This document shows positions 56,274 through 64,000 of a DNA stretch of 64,000 nucleotides, piece by piece. This DNA is from Paenibacillus hexagrammi. Its GTDB lineage: Bacteria > Bacillota > Bacilli > Paenibacillales > NBRC-103111. The DNA lies in the NCBI RefSeq assembly GCF_021513275.1, contig NZ_CP090978.1, positions 3,968,001-4,032,000 on the forward strand, in the 5' to 3' direction. Numbering within the stretch: position 1 is the first letter of the stretch; every line of letters begins with the position of its first letter. Made by a program: the position numbers and the translations under genes. The notes under the pieces are model-generated. The model had not been told where the DNA came from, made no database searches, and saw only the letters and a list, made by a program, of their open reading frames with translations.

Positions 56274-56376
56274 ATCATCATCTCCTGATTGTCATTATTT
56301 CTAATTTCCACAAATAGCAACCACAAACTGGAAATTGCATGTAGAATCTTCGTATCTTTGTTCAATGGATGGATTC

Positions 56377-56404
56377 CAAAGAGCCGCTCCCTATGGAACG
56401 GCCC
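56377..56404 (-). terminator. Hairpin between the esterase and GH51 genes
   Basis: Minus-strand stem GCCGTTCC/GGAGCGGC (one G-U pair) with a 4-nt loop, followed by a short CTTTGG. It is a weak terminator or processing site. Confidence 0.5.
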
Positions 56405-56432
56405 AGAAGCTATCCACCTGAGTTCGCCGCTG

Positions 56433-57506
56433 CTAAACGATGGTCAACCTGATCACATTCGGCCGCACATGCAGCTCACGTCTTCTGCATGACAATAGAA
56501 GAAACTGGTAGACTCCATTGTTCCATACATGAAAATCATGAACACCATGTTTGACAATAACCTGGTAAAAATCAGCGAGGTACGCTCCAGCAGCTTCAGC
56601 AAGTCCATCCGTTGAAGACTCGAAGCTGCCAATGGACACTTCATCTGCATCCCCGCAGATCATATATAGCACATGCAGCTGATGCATCTTGGAAGCGATA
56701 CCCGCACCTAGCACCGAACCACCGCTAGAGGTAGGCGCGTTCGAAAACGCTCCAATATAAGCAAATAGATCTTCCATACCGGAAGCCCGTACCGTAGGAT
56801 CAAGCCCATTTGCCCAACCGCTCTCTCTCCCGGTATAAGCCGTAGAATCACATCGGTCCCCGCCGAGTATCAAATTCAAAGCCTGCATGCCACCCATGGA
56901 AAGGCCAGCTATGGCCCTGTGCATACGGCTTTTTTCAATTCCCTCAGGGGATCTGTCCTGTATATTCGCACGAGTATGGTAAGTGGATTCGATAAAAGGA
57001 ATCAAATCATATCTCAACTCATAATCGAAATAATAGAAGCCCAGGATGTTGGTCCCCATCGGATTGAACGATCGATCCGTCCAGTCGTGCGCACTTCTCC
57101 CATTAGGAAATACAATAATAAGCGGATCGATATGACCGTTTGCGATGAGATTGTCAACGATATTACACAGGACAAAGCTCCCGTCGACTTTGCCGTTGCT
57201 GTCCAGCCACTCATCATGATCCCCGCCTACGCCGTGCAGTAAATACAATACATTGTATTTGGTTTCGATATCATGCGGGTCGTAGCCAGCGGGCAAATAG
57301 ACGCTACATGTCTTCAGGATGGCTTCTCCCTCAACTGGTTCTCTTCCCGCTTCAGCAGCTTCGACATTCCCGCTAGTCACTAGCTGCCTGGATGCGTTCA
57401 AATAATGTCTCACCTTATAGGTAACCTGATGAATCTCGCCTCTATGCCCCTCTTTAGCCAGCTGTTTATATTCGGGAGGCAGCGCTGTCATATCCATGTT
57501 CTCCAT
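56433..57506 (-). CDS. Feruloyl/acetyl-type esterase (esterase D family)
   Basis: ATG 57506 follows AGAGG and is preferred over the longer frame from 57578. The 357-residue alpha/beta-hydrolase has CSVYLPAGYDP, LYLLHGVGGDHDEW, the nucleophile Ser in AGLSMGGMQA and the catalytic His in HGVHDFHVWNNGVYQF. This layout resembles feruloyl and acetyl esterases of xylan and pectin operons. There is no signal peptide. The last 20 or so residues after the usual family end look unlike it. It lies between another esterase and GH51 and probably removes acyl groups from imported oligosaccharides. Confidence 0.88.
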   Translation of the reverse strand: MENMDMTALPPEYKQLAKEGHRGEIHQVTYKVRHYLNASRQLVTSGNVEAAEAGREPVEGEAILKTCSVYLPAGYDPHDIETKYNVLYLLHGVGGDHDEWLDSNGKVDGSFVLCNIVDNLIANGHIDPLIIVFPNGRSAHDWTDRSFNPMGTNILGFYYFDYELRYDLIPFIESTYHTRANIQDRSPEGIEKSRMHRAIAGLSMGGMQALNLILGGDRCDSTAYTGRESGWANGLDPTVRASGMEDLFAYIGAFSNAPTSSGGSVLGAGIASKMHQLHVLYMICGDADEVSIGSFESSTDGLAEAAGAYLADFYQVIVKHGVHDFHVWNNGVYQFLLLSCRRRELHVRPNVIRLTIV

Positions 57507-57583
57507 TGTTCGTCCTCTTGCTCCTTCCCTCATGTAAGCAAATTCATCGGTATGCGCATATTCCATGCCGTTGTCCAAAATTA

Positions 57584-59122
57584 TTACATTTTATCCATTA
57601 ATTTATATTTCTTCACATACTGCTGCACAAGAAATGCCATGATCTCACTCGGCTGCTCCCTGGAAAATTCGGATCGATCTGCAAACACCATCCTATACGG
57701 CGCTTCTGGCGTAAAGGCTTCCCAACGAGGCAGTTCCTCTCCGGTAGAATCCTGTCCGTTCGGATCTCCAGAACGGATGAAGTTAGCCCAATAAGTACAC
57801 ATTTGGCGGGCCAAATCATAATGTTTACCGACAAACGGTCTCCAGCACTTAGCCAACGTCTCGAAGAAAAACCACAGATCTACCGAGTGAAAGGCACCGG
57901 GATCATCCCAGCCTGGTATTTCCGCATCAAAATGATAATAGTAAAAAGGAGAATCCCCACCATGGTCAGCACTTACTTGTGCTGCGATGCGAATCGCATA
58001 TTCAATGCTGCTAACCGCTGCCCTCTGTATGCGCTCCTCCACACTGCCCGACTGCGCACTGCAAAGCGCAAGAAACGTATCCGCATCGTCGCCGAACATG
58101 TCCTCGGCCAATTTCTCAAAGTCGCCAATTGTATCCAGATTCGGAGTGCTGATAAACTCCCCTGACGTATGACCGAATAATACCGGTACCATCCAACGTT
58201 TATTTTGAAGAAACAATTCAAACGAATGACCTACACTGAATGCCTGATCGACAACCGTGCCCCAGAAGCCCTGGTATTCTACGGCCTTGTCTCGCAGGTA
58301 GACGGCATCGAGCCCTCGTGCTTCCTCTAGGGAGGAAACGCCTAGATACTCAAAAAACTCCACGCCTTCCAGCTCGGCATCCCCCAGCTGAAGCCCAAAT
58401 TTGGGCATGCGATTTCCTGGGTAAAGCTCTTTGAAAATACCGCTTTGGATAATGGCCCTCTGGAACAGACCTTCATTCTGAGGCGAAACCAGTTGGCTCA
58501 AGACGCTACCGCCACCGGCCGACTGTCCCCCGATGGTGATATTGTCCGGATCGCCTCCGAAGGCTGCAATATTGCGCTTCACCCATCTTGTTGCCGCTTG
58601 CTGGTCAAGGTTGCCGAAGTTCGCTGGTGCTTCCGGCGATTCCGCCGTAATCTCCGGATGGCATAAAAATCCAAAGACATTCAAACGATAGTTGATCGTG
58701 ACGACCACGATGCCACGCCGGGCGATGCGCTCTCCGTCAAATTCCATTTCGGCGGTATGGCCGACTTGCAGCCCTCCGCCAAAATACCATACATATACCG
58801 GCAATTTCTCATCGGTGCGAGTAGCCGGTGTCCAAACATTCAGGTAGAGGCAATCCTCATCCATGGCAATATCCGGTTCTACGGCCCATTCCCGGGTATA
58901 GATGTTGTTCGGGTCGATCTCCTGTCTCACCTGCATCGAGATCGGTGCGAATTCGTAGGCTTTGAGCACGCCGCTCCAGTCTGCGGCTGGCTGCGGGGCT
59001 CGCCAGCGATTCTCGCCAACGGGCGGGGCAGCAAATGGAATCCCCTTGAAGCTCGTGATTCGGGGATCAGCTGCCGGCAAGCCCTGTACGATCCCATTTT
59101 CAACCTCTACGATTCTTAGCAT
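57584..59122 (-). CDS. Carboxylesterase, type B
   Basis: The 512-residue alpha/beta-hydrolase has FKGIPFAAPPVG, EDCLYLNVW, the nucleophile elbow GGQSAGGGS, and a late catalytic His in DPGAFHSVDLWFFF. This matches type-B carboxylesterases (PnbA-like). There is no signal peptide. GGGGG precedes the ATG at 9 nt. It is in a sugar-uptake operon and may deacetylate or de-esterify imported pectin or xylan fragments. The substrate is not defined by the sequence. Confidence 0.93.
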   Translation of the reverse strand: MLRIVEVENGIVQGLPAADPRITSFKGIPFAAPPVGENRWRAPQPAADWSGVLKAYEFAPISMQVRQEIDPNNIYTREWAVEPDIAMDEDCLYLNVWTPATRTDEKLPVYVWYFGGGLQVGHTAEMEFDGERIARRGIVVVTINYRLNVFGFLCHPEITAESPEAPANFGNLDQQAATRWVKRNIAAFGGDPDNITIGGQSAGGGSVLSQLVSPQNEGLFQRAIIQSGIFKELYPGNRMPKFGLQLGDAELEGVEFFEYLGVSSLEEARGLDAVYLRDKAVEYQGFWGTVVDQAFSVGHSFELFLQNKRWMVPVLFGHTSGEFISTPNLDTIGDFEKLAEDMFGDDADTFLALCSAQSGSVEERIQRAAVSSIEYAIRIAAQVSADHGGDSPFYYYHFDAEIPGWDDPGAFHSVDLWFFFETLAKCWRPFVGKHYDLARQMCTYWANFIRSGDPNGQDSTGEELPRWEAFTPEAPYRMVFADRSEFSREQPSEIMAFLVQQYVKKYKLMDKM

Positions 59123-59177
59123 ATGTAATGTCCCCCTTCATTTCACCAAATAGCATTTCAAGCTGTCTGCATACTTC

Positions 59178-59203
59178 GGCCCCGCTCATGGTTCAGCAGG
59201 GCC
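59178..59203 (-). other. Hairpin between the binding-protein and carboxylesterase genes
   Basis: Stem GGCCCTGCT/AGCGGGGCC without a T-run on the minus strand. It is likely an mRNA stability or processing element after the abundant binding-protein transcript. Confidence 0.45.
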
Positions 59204-59214
59204 TTTTGAGGGTT

Positions 59215-60993
59215 TTACTTATTAGCCGAAGCTTCCGTACGCATCTTAACGATCTTTTGAGCTTTCGTTTTATCCGCTGCAAATACATCTTCCCAGCCAA
59301 GTCCAACTACATCTGTCTTCATTTTTGCCCATAGCTGGTCAAATTCCGCTTGATTCTTGGCAAATACCATTTTCCAGGACGTATTCTTCACATAGTTCGA
59401 AATCTGGCTCCGCTTGTTTTTAATGTCAGATGAATCGCTTCCCAGGCTTGTGTTGATATTAGGAACGATATCGATCATATGATTTTTCATGTAGTACTCA
59501 GTTGGGTTTGTAGCGTCATAAGCTTTCTGCCAATCCGTAGTTAAAGCCGTTTTATTCGCTTCAATGGTCGTGCTCCAGTAATTGTTGTTATAGAATTCTC
59601 CCGTATCGGGATCCTTCACAAAGTCGCTCATAATCATGCTGTTGATCTTACTCTGACCATCCTGATAGCCACCGCCGCCGTACTGATCCGGTACAGGTGT
59701 ATTTTTTTGGAAGGCAGTCTGCCCAACTTCGGTTAGCTTATACTTCCCATCCGCTGTCTTTTCATAATTGAAGCCTTCAAATCCATTCGTATAGTAGCGC
59801 AATCCTTCAGGTGAAACGGTCCAGTCCAGGAACTCCATAATTCGTTCAGGATGCTTGGCTTTTGCGCCGAGAGCAAACACTCTTCCGTTTCCGTAGTAAG
59901 CGTCACTGTTCTGAATAATATGGGTGTCAGCGATAGGAACAGCGACATTGCCATCCCCATTCTTTCCTCTTTCGATGGAATTATAGAATCCTCTTTGCCA
60001 CGAATACCACAAGAGCAATACCTGCTTGTTCGTGAGCTTTTCAGCTACTTTATTCCAATCCTGTGTTGCCGAATCAGGATCTACAAGTCCCATCTGATTT
60101 GCCGTAAAGTAGAATTGCAGAATCTTCTTGTACATGCTGTTGTCATCAACGAGCGGAACAATGTCGCCTTTTGCATTGAGCTGCAGGGTTGTGGTTCCTT
60201 CCGGCTGTTCATAGCCGTACCAGTTGCTGAGCCAGCGTACATTCTCCATATCACCGTTGTCCCAATCCTTCCACAAGGTAATCGGAACAATCGGTTTCCC
60301 GTCTGCCGTCTTCGGATATTTCTCTTGCATGCTCTTAAGCACATTCAGAAGATCTGTCAGATTATTCAGCTTGGGAGCCCCTACGCCCTTATAATAATCC
60401 CACGGCATAATAGGGCTGGAATAGGGGATTTCTTCCGAGAATGTTGTCGGTGAAGTATCCGCTTCAAAAGTTGGCATCGCATAAATCTTGCCATCAGGAT
60501 TTACCTTGTCAAAAGCCGCATTGAATGGCTTATAATGATTGTCCACATAAGTGGAGAGATACTTTGTATTCTTGACCTTATCTGTCAGATCCATAACAAG
60601 ACCCGCCGGTATCAGCTCTTCCAGCTGACTGTTATCGACAATCATCAGATCGCCCAGATCACCCGCTGCCGACCTCGTCTTGTACAATTGATCGCCCGCA
60701 ATCTGTGGAGCAAGAATGTTCAACGTTAGATTAAACTTGTCTTTCAGCAGCTTGCCGTACCAGCCCGTTTGTTCCCCCTGATAATTGGCTGCATTGTCAA
60801 AGACGGTAATGGTCAAAGGCTCACTGTGATCAATGGCTGTTTGACCCTGTGAGGCCGGGCTGCTTGCTCCCCCAGTCGTCGGATCCGCACTGCTGGGTGC
60901 GCTTTCGCAACCACTGAGTACGGTCATTCCCAGGACGAGGCAGGCCAATACGGCCGACATCGATTTATTTCCTGCTCCGCTCGTCTTACTCAT
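59215..60993 (-). CDS. Oligosaccharide-binding lipoprotein (LplA/YtcQ type)
   Basis: ATG 60993 follows GGGGGG at 7 nt; upstream ATGs at 61008 and 60999 lie in or too close to that site. The 592-residue lipoprotein has lipobox VLSGC and a Ser/Ala/Gly spacer, then a large solute-binding fold (EPLTITVFDNAANYQ, MIVDNSQLEELIPAG, DWTVSPEGLRYYTNGFEGFNYE). This size and pattern fit the Lpl/Ytc group that binds aldouronic or rhamnogalacturonan oligosaccharides with LplB/LplC-like permeases. The ligand here is inferred from context. Confidence 0.93.
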   Translation of the reverse strand: MSKTSGAGNKSMSAVLACLVLGMTVLSGCESAPSSADPTTGGASSPASQGQTAIDHSEPLTITVFDNAANYQGEQTGWYGKLLKDKFNLTLNILAPQIAGDQLYKTRSAAGDLGDLMIVDNSQLEELIPAGLVMDLTDKVKNTKYLSTYVDNHYKPFNAAFDKVNPDGKIYAMPTFEADTSPTTFSEEIPYSSPIMPWDYYKGVGAPKLNNLTDLLNVLKSMQEKYPKTADGKPIVPITLWKDWDNGDMENVRWLSNWYGYEQPEGTTTLQLNAKGDIVPLVDDNSMYKKILQFYFTANQMGLVDPDSATQDWNKVAEKLTNKQVLLLWYSWQRGFYNSIERGKNGDGNVAVPIADTHIIQNSDAYYGNGRVFALGAKAKHPERIMEFLDWTVSPEGLRYYTNGFEGFNYEKTADGKYKLTEVGQTAFQKNTPVPDQYGGGGYQDGQSKINSMIMSDFVKDPDTGEFYNNNYWSTTIEANKTALTTDWQKAYDATNPTEYYMKNHMIDIVPNINTSLGSDSSDIKNKRSQISNYVKNTSWKMVFAKNQAEFDQLWAKMKTDVVGLGWEDVFAADKTKAQKIVKMRTEASANK

Positions 60994-61035
60994 TTGCATT
61001 CCCCCCATATTGTTCGTTTATTATAATCGCGCAGA

Positions 61036-62000
61036 TTAACCCTTTACTGCACCTATCATAATTCCTTTTACAAAAATCTTTGGAAAAGAGGATAAATCAG
61101 CAAGATGGGTGCGACCACGATGATCGTAACCGTCATGCGAATAGAGGTCGTCGTTTGCTTGGTTGCCAGACTCGCCATGGCAGTTGAACCGGCATTTTGC
61201 AGATTGACCATAGTGGATAAGGAACTTGCCTGATTGATATAGTTATATAAAATGAACTGCAAACTGTAGAGCTTGCTATCCGTAACCAGAAGCAGGGTAT
61301 CCTGAAAGGCATTCCATTGATCCACAGCCGAGAATATGGCAACCGTAGCCAATATGGGCTTACAGATGGGCAGCATGATCTTAAAAAAGATCGTCATCGT
61401 TCCAGCCCCGTCGATACTTGCCGACTGCTGCAATTCCTTAGGCGTTGATTCCACAAAGGTTTTTACCAGAATGATGAAAAAAGGCGCCACAATGGTCGGC
61501 AATATATAAGCCAAAAAATTATTTGTCAGATGCAGAGATCTCATAGTCAGATACCAAGGAATAATCCCCGCATTAAAATACATGGTTATGATCGTAAAGC
61601 GATACCAAAACCTTCTCCTCCACATGTCCTCCTGGGTAAACATGTATCCTAAAAAAGCGGAAGCCCCAACCGTTAATGTTGTACCAATCAGCGTTCTTCC
61701 CAGAGAAATCATGGCAGCGTGCCACAGCCCCGGTATTTTGAACACATCGAAATAGTTCTGGAAATGAATTTTCTGAGGGAAAAATATGACATCGCCTCTG
61801 GCACTGAGATCATTGGCACTGATCGTGTTAATCAAGATCGAGTAGAACGGATACACGCAAATAAGAGCAAATAAGGCAAACAGAGCATAGATCAAAACAG
61901 AAATCATGTTATCGATCGTGCTTGCCCTTACTTTAACAGGCTGCAACGGATTCCCGCTGCGCACGTTCTCGCTCGGTACTAGACTTGTTTTGTCACTCAT
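61036..62000 (-). CDS. LplC-type sugar permease (C-terminus frameshifted)
   Basis: The open frame 61068-62000 (310 residues) has six predicted helices and the EAA loop (ELQQSASIDGAGTMTIFFKIMLP), but ends abruptly at LFQRFL. Adding one base to the A-run at 61072-61076 continues it as FVKGIMIGAVKG and a stop at 61036, the invariant C-terminus of this permease family, for 321 residues. The ATG overlaps the stop of the LplB-type gene. It forms the importer channel with that partner. Confidence 0.93.
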
Positions 62001-62917
62001 ACAATGCTCTCTCCTCTTACTAATTTAGATAATCCGTTGATCGAAAAGAGAAGCACAACACTGATCAAGCTTTTTAACATACTGATGGCAACGGAAACGG
62101 AATAGCTGCCGCCTCCCATAGCCAAGTTGTATACATATAAGTCCAGAACCTGTATGGTGTCCTTATTAAAGGAGTTCTGAAATACAAAATATTGCTCCAA
62201 ACCATTATTCAAGAAGCTCGCAAGCTGCAGCATCAAGAGGACAAAGTAAGTCGGCAGCAAGCTGGGCAAGGTGACATGCCGTATGCTCTGCATCCTCGTT
62301 GCGCCGTCTACACGAGCCGCCTCATAGAGAGAATCATCGATCCCTGTAATGGCAGCTATATATAAAATGGCCGACCAGCCTAATGTCTTCCAAGTAGCCC
62401 ACATCCACATCGTCAACCAAACATGGTCTGAGTCTTGAAGAAATAGCACCGGAGAGTCGATAAACCCCCATTGTTTCAACAACCCATTGACGATCCCCTC
62501 ACTGGAGAACATGGAAAATGCGAGTGAATACACCAATACCCAGCTGATAAAATTGGGAAGCGTGGTTACCGTTTGTACAAATTTTCGAAAGCGAACCGCT
62601 TTAATCTCATTGAGAAAGATGGCAAATATCATGGGAAGCCAGGAGAAAAGCAGCAGCAATCCGCTCATTCCAAACGTATTTTTGATAACCTGAAGCAGCT
62701 GATCGATCTTCACTTGGTTTTCTACCAAAGAATGAAACCACTTCAAACCAACAAACGGTGATTTGGACAGCGGAATCGGCGGTGTGTAATCAAAGAACGC
62801 ATACACCCACCCGTATAACGGGTAATACGCAAAGGTTGCGAGTAGAATCATAAAAGGCAATATATAGAGAAATTTCCTGATAGACATGCTTCTCAAACTG
62901 TTTTCCTTTGGTCGCAC
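61997..62917 (-). CDS. LplB-type sugar permease
   Basis: The 306-residue permease has six predicted helices and the EAA-like loop (SLYEAARVDGATRMQSIRHVTLP). GTG 62917 is preferred because AGGAAGG lies 8 nt upstream; the frame extends to ATG 62938, which has no ribosome binding site and abuts a cre site. It is the first gene of the operon permease-permease-binding protein-esterases-GH51. No ATPase gene is present; a shared MsmX-type ATPase elsewhere is likely. Confidence 0.93.
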   Translation of the reverse strand: MRPKENSLRSMSIRKFLYILPFMILLATFAYYPLYGWVYAFFDYTPPIPLSKSPFVGLKWFHSLVENQVKIDQLLQVIKNTFGMSGLLLLFSWLPMIFAIFLNEIKAVRFRKFVQTVTTLPNFISWVLVYSLAFSMFSSEGIVNGLLKQWGFIDSPVLFLQDSDHVWLTMWMWATWKTLGWSAILYIAAITGIDDSLYEAARVDGATRMQSIRHVTLPSLLPTYFVLLMLQLASFLNNGLEQYFVFQNSFNKDTIQVLDLYVYNLAMGGGSYSVSVAISMLKSLISVVLLFSINGLSKLVRGESIV

Positions 62918-62939
62918 CGTGTTCACCTTCCTCATCATT

Positions 62940-62953
62940 AGAAAACGCTTTCA
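62940..62953 (-). promoter_or_regulatory. cre site before the LplB-type operon
   Basis: Minus-strand TGAAAGCGTTTTCT matches the CcpA consensus TGWAANCGNTNWCA at all but the last base. It lies 23 bp upstream of the GTG start, a position fit for roadblock repression by CcpA with HPr-Ser-P. Confidence 0.75.
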
Positions 62954-63148
62954 ACTTCAACACCCATAAGCTCAGCACCTAAGATTCATCCGTCCACAAA
63001 CCTCCCAACATTTACCACTTGTAACATGATTTTATATGACGAACCTAATGAAAACAATGATATATACACATGTAAAATTGATCTATTCTAAGATTGGGTA
63101 CATGCTTTGCTAAAGAAGATTTTTCCTAAGCTGTATAATCGCACGTAA

Positions 63149-63195
63149 ACGAAACAGCCTTAGTCCCATAACCTGCAGGACTAAGGCTGTTTCGT
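63149..63195 (-). terminator. Terminator after the third cohesin-dockerin gene
   Basis: Perfect 17-bp arms (63150-63166 and 63178-63194) around an 11-nt loop, followed on the minus strand by TTTACG. It is very stable, although the T-run is weak. Confidence 0.75.
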
Positions 63196-63235
63196 GATTC
63201 TAGTCTATAATTACGCAGTACAAATTATCTACACT

Positions 63236-64000
63236 TTAGCTCAATATCTTCCTAGCCATAGCCGCTAGATCCTCGATATCGACCTTGCCGTCATTGTTCA
63301 AATCGGCATGTTTGTAGGCAGACCAGTTCGGGTCGGCGGAGTTTCTTCCGTATGCTGCGGCAACGATAGCTAAGTCACCAATGGAATAACGGCCGTCATC
63401 ATTCACATCGCCAGGCTGTGTTGTAATGACAGAATCCATAAAAGTCTGCAGAGCGACCGTCAATGCACTTACCGCCTGCTCTACTTGCTCCCGGGTTGCC
63501 GTAACATCATCAGCTACAGCTTTCGCTTGATCAATTGCTGCCAGCAGCAATGCTTTTGAGCCTGCCGGATACTGGCCTGTGCCGGTTCCCTCCGCAGCCA
63601 TATCATGCTTACTCTGAGCATTGGCGATTAATGCAAGCAGGGCGGTCTTGTCGATGACAACATTACTTAGTTGAACCGTGTAAGATTTGCCTTCTATTTC
63701 TGCCTCATGACCTGCTTCGTCGGCGATTAATGCTTGGGATAAAGATATCATTGAGAGAGCAGCTTGAGTATCGGATTTTACTTTCCAATGAAGCTTCAGA
63801 AGGCTGCCTTCAAGACGGGCGTTCTGTCCAACGGTAGCCACAAGGAACCGAATTTCACCTTGCTTTTGAGCCTTGTCAACAATGACTACCTCATCTGGAT
63901 TAACCGATTCTGCCGACACGAATTCCAGTTGACTCGGATCATAAGTAAATGTTAGGTCCTGAGCATAAATATTTTGATCCAGCCCGCTTAGGGTATAATC
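63236..64000 (-). CDS. Cohesin-FIVAR-dockerin protein (N-terminal part outside the window)
   Basis: The frame is open to the right edge (254 residues seen). It begins inside a cohesin domain (DLTFTYDPSQLEFVSAESV), followed by a FIVAR-like helical repeat (about residues 120-195) and a complete dockerin with two Ca loops (DVNDDGRYSIGD and DLNNDGKVDIED). The cohesin motif FVSAES is shared with both giant pectinases, so these tails are paralogous cassettes. The catalytic part upstream is not visible. An internal GTG near 63919 is not a real start. Confidence 0.9.
   Translation of the reverse strand, partial: DYTLSGLDQNIYAQDLTFTYDPSQLEFVSAESVNPDEVVIVDKAQKQGEIRFLVATVGQNARLEGSLLKLHWKVKSDTQAALSMISLSQALIADEAGHEAEIEGKSYTVQLSNVVIDKTALLALIANAQSKHDMAAEGTGTGQYPAGSKALLLAAIDQAKAVADDVTATREQVEQAVSALTVALQTFMDSVITTQPGDVNDDGRYSIGDLAIVAAAYGRNSADPNWSAYKHADLNNDGKVDIEDLAAMARKILS

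Noticed and set aside
56433-56520. A further frameshift at the end of the esterase gene
   Set aside because: The last 20 or so residues look unusual, but neither other frame gives a recognisable family ending and there is no long homopolymer.
1-64000. tRNA, rRNA or riboswitch genes
   Set aside because: No cloverleaf, rRNA segment or known riboswitch core was recognised by eye; a covariance-model search would be decisive.

Overview
The window looks like chromosome of a spore-forming Paenibacillaceae bacterium (Paenibacillus or a near relative). The evidence is the low-GC Gram-positive gene style (strong AGGAGG ribosome binding sites, PhoP-type boxes, cre sites), YesM/YesN-type two-component pairs, Lpl-type sugar importers, SLH surface proteins and large modular pectinases. 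No rRNA, tRNA, CRISPR array or prophage was seen. One complete IS4-family insertion sequence is present.

Layout. (1) 1-12.7 kb, signalling, phosphate and motility: a partial EAL c-di-GMP phosphodiesterase; a hybrid REC-PAS-histidine kinase; the pst phosphate importer pstS-pstC-pstA-pstB-phoU (minus strand); a divergent chemoreceptor; a metallo-beta-lactamase-fold hydrolase; and a marR-motA-motB operon. PhoP-box-like hexamers spaced 11 bp lie before pstS and the chemoreceptor, before pstC, and before the EAL gene. (2) 12.8-20.1 kb: one minus-strand mannitol operon, mtlA-mtlR-mtlF-mtlD, that also carries ptsI and ptsH. (3) 20.2-26.3 kb: ypsA, an MFS exporter with a TetR regulator whose 3' end is overwritten by the IS, and an orphan BtrH-like protein. 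(4) 26.4-49.0 kb: a pectin-utilisation locus on the minus strand. It holds a sugar-binding lipoprotein, a YesM/YesN-like two-component system, two permeases, a GH43 enzyme, a 1684-residue polygalacturonase/pectinesterase, an SLH-anchored cohesin protein, and a second giant pectinesterase/polygalacturonase. (5) 49.2-54.8 kb: an SDR oxidoreductase, two small membrane proteins, a GH95 enzyme and a divergent AraC regulator. (6) 54.5-63.0 kb: a second sugar operon under a cre site, with two permeases, a binding lipoprotein, two esterases, a GH51 arabinofuranosidase and a small Cys-rich protein. (7) 63.2-64.0 kb: the 3' end of a third cohesin-FIVAR-dockerin protein.

How it fits together. The two giant enzymes combine GH28 and CE8 catalytic modules, so they can de-esterify and hydrolyse homogalacturonan. 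GH43, GH51, GH95 and the two esterases would strip arabinose, xylose, fucose or galactose and acyl side groups. Both giant enzymes and the truncated third protein end in cohesin-FIVAR-dockerin. The gene between the two enzymes encodes a secreted protein with one cohesin, a flexible Gly/Asn linker and three SLH domains. This is the layout expected of a small surface-attached, cellulosome-like pectin-degrading complex, and it is the most interesting feature of the window. The two importers carry no ATPase gene and probably share a general ATPase encoded elsewhere.

Caution on quality. Five genes (pstS, the second giant pectinase, the response regulator, GH95 and one Lpl-type permease) are each broken by a single-base length error in a homopolymer run, and a one-base correction restores a full-length family member every time. 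This pattern points to sequencing error more than to real pseudogenes.
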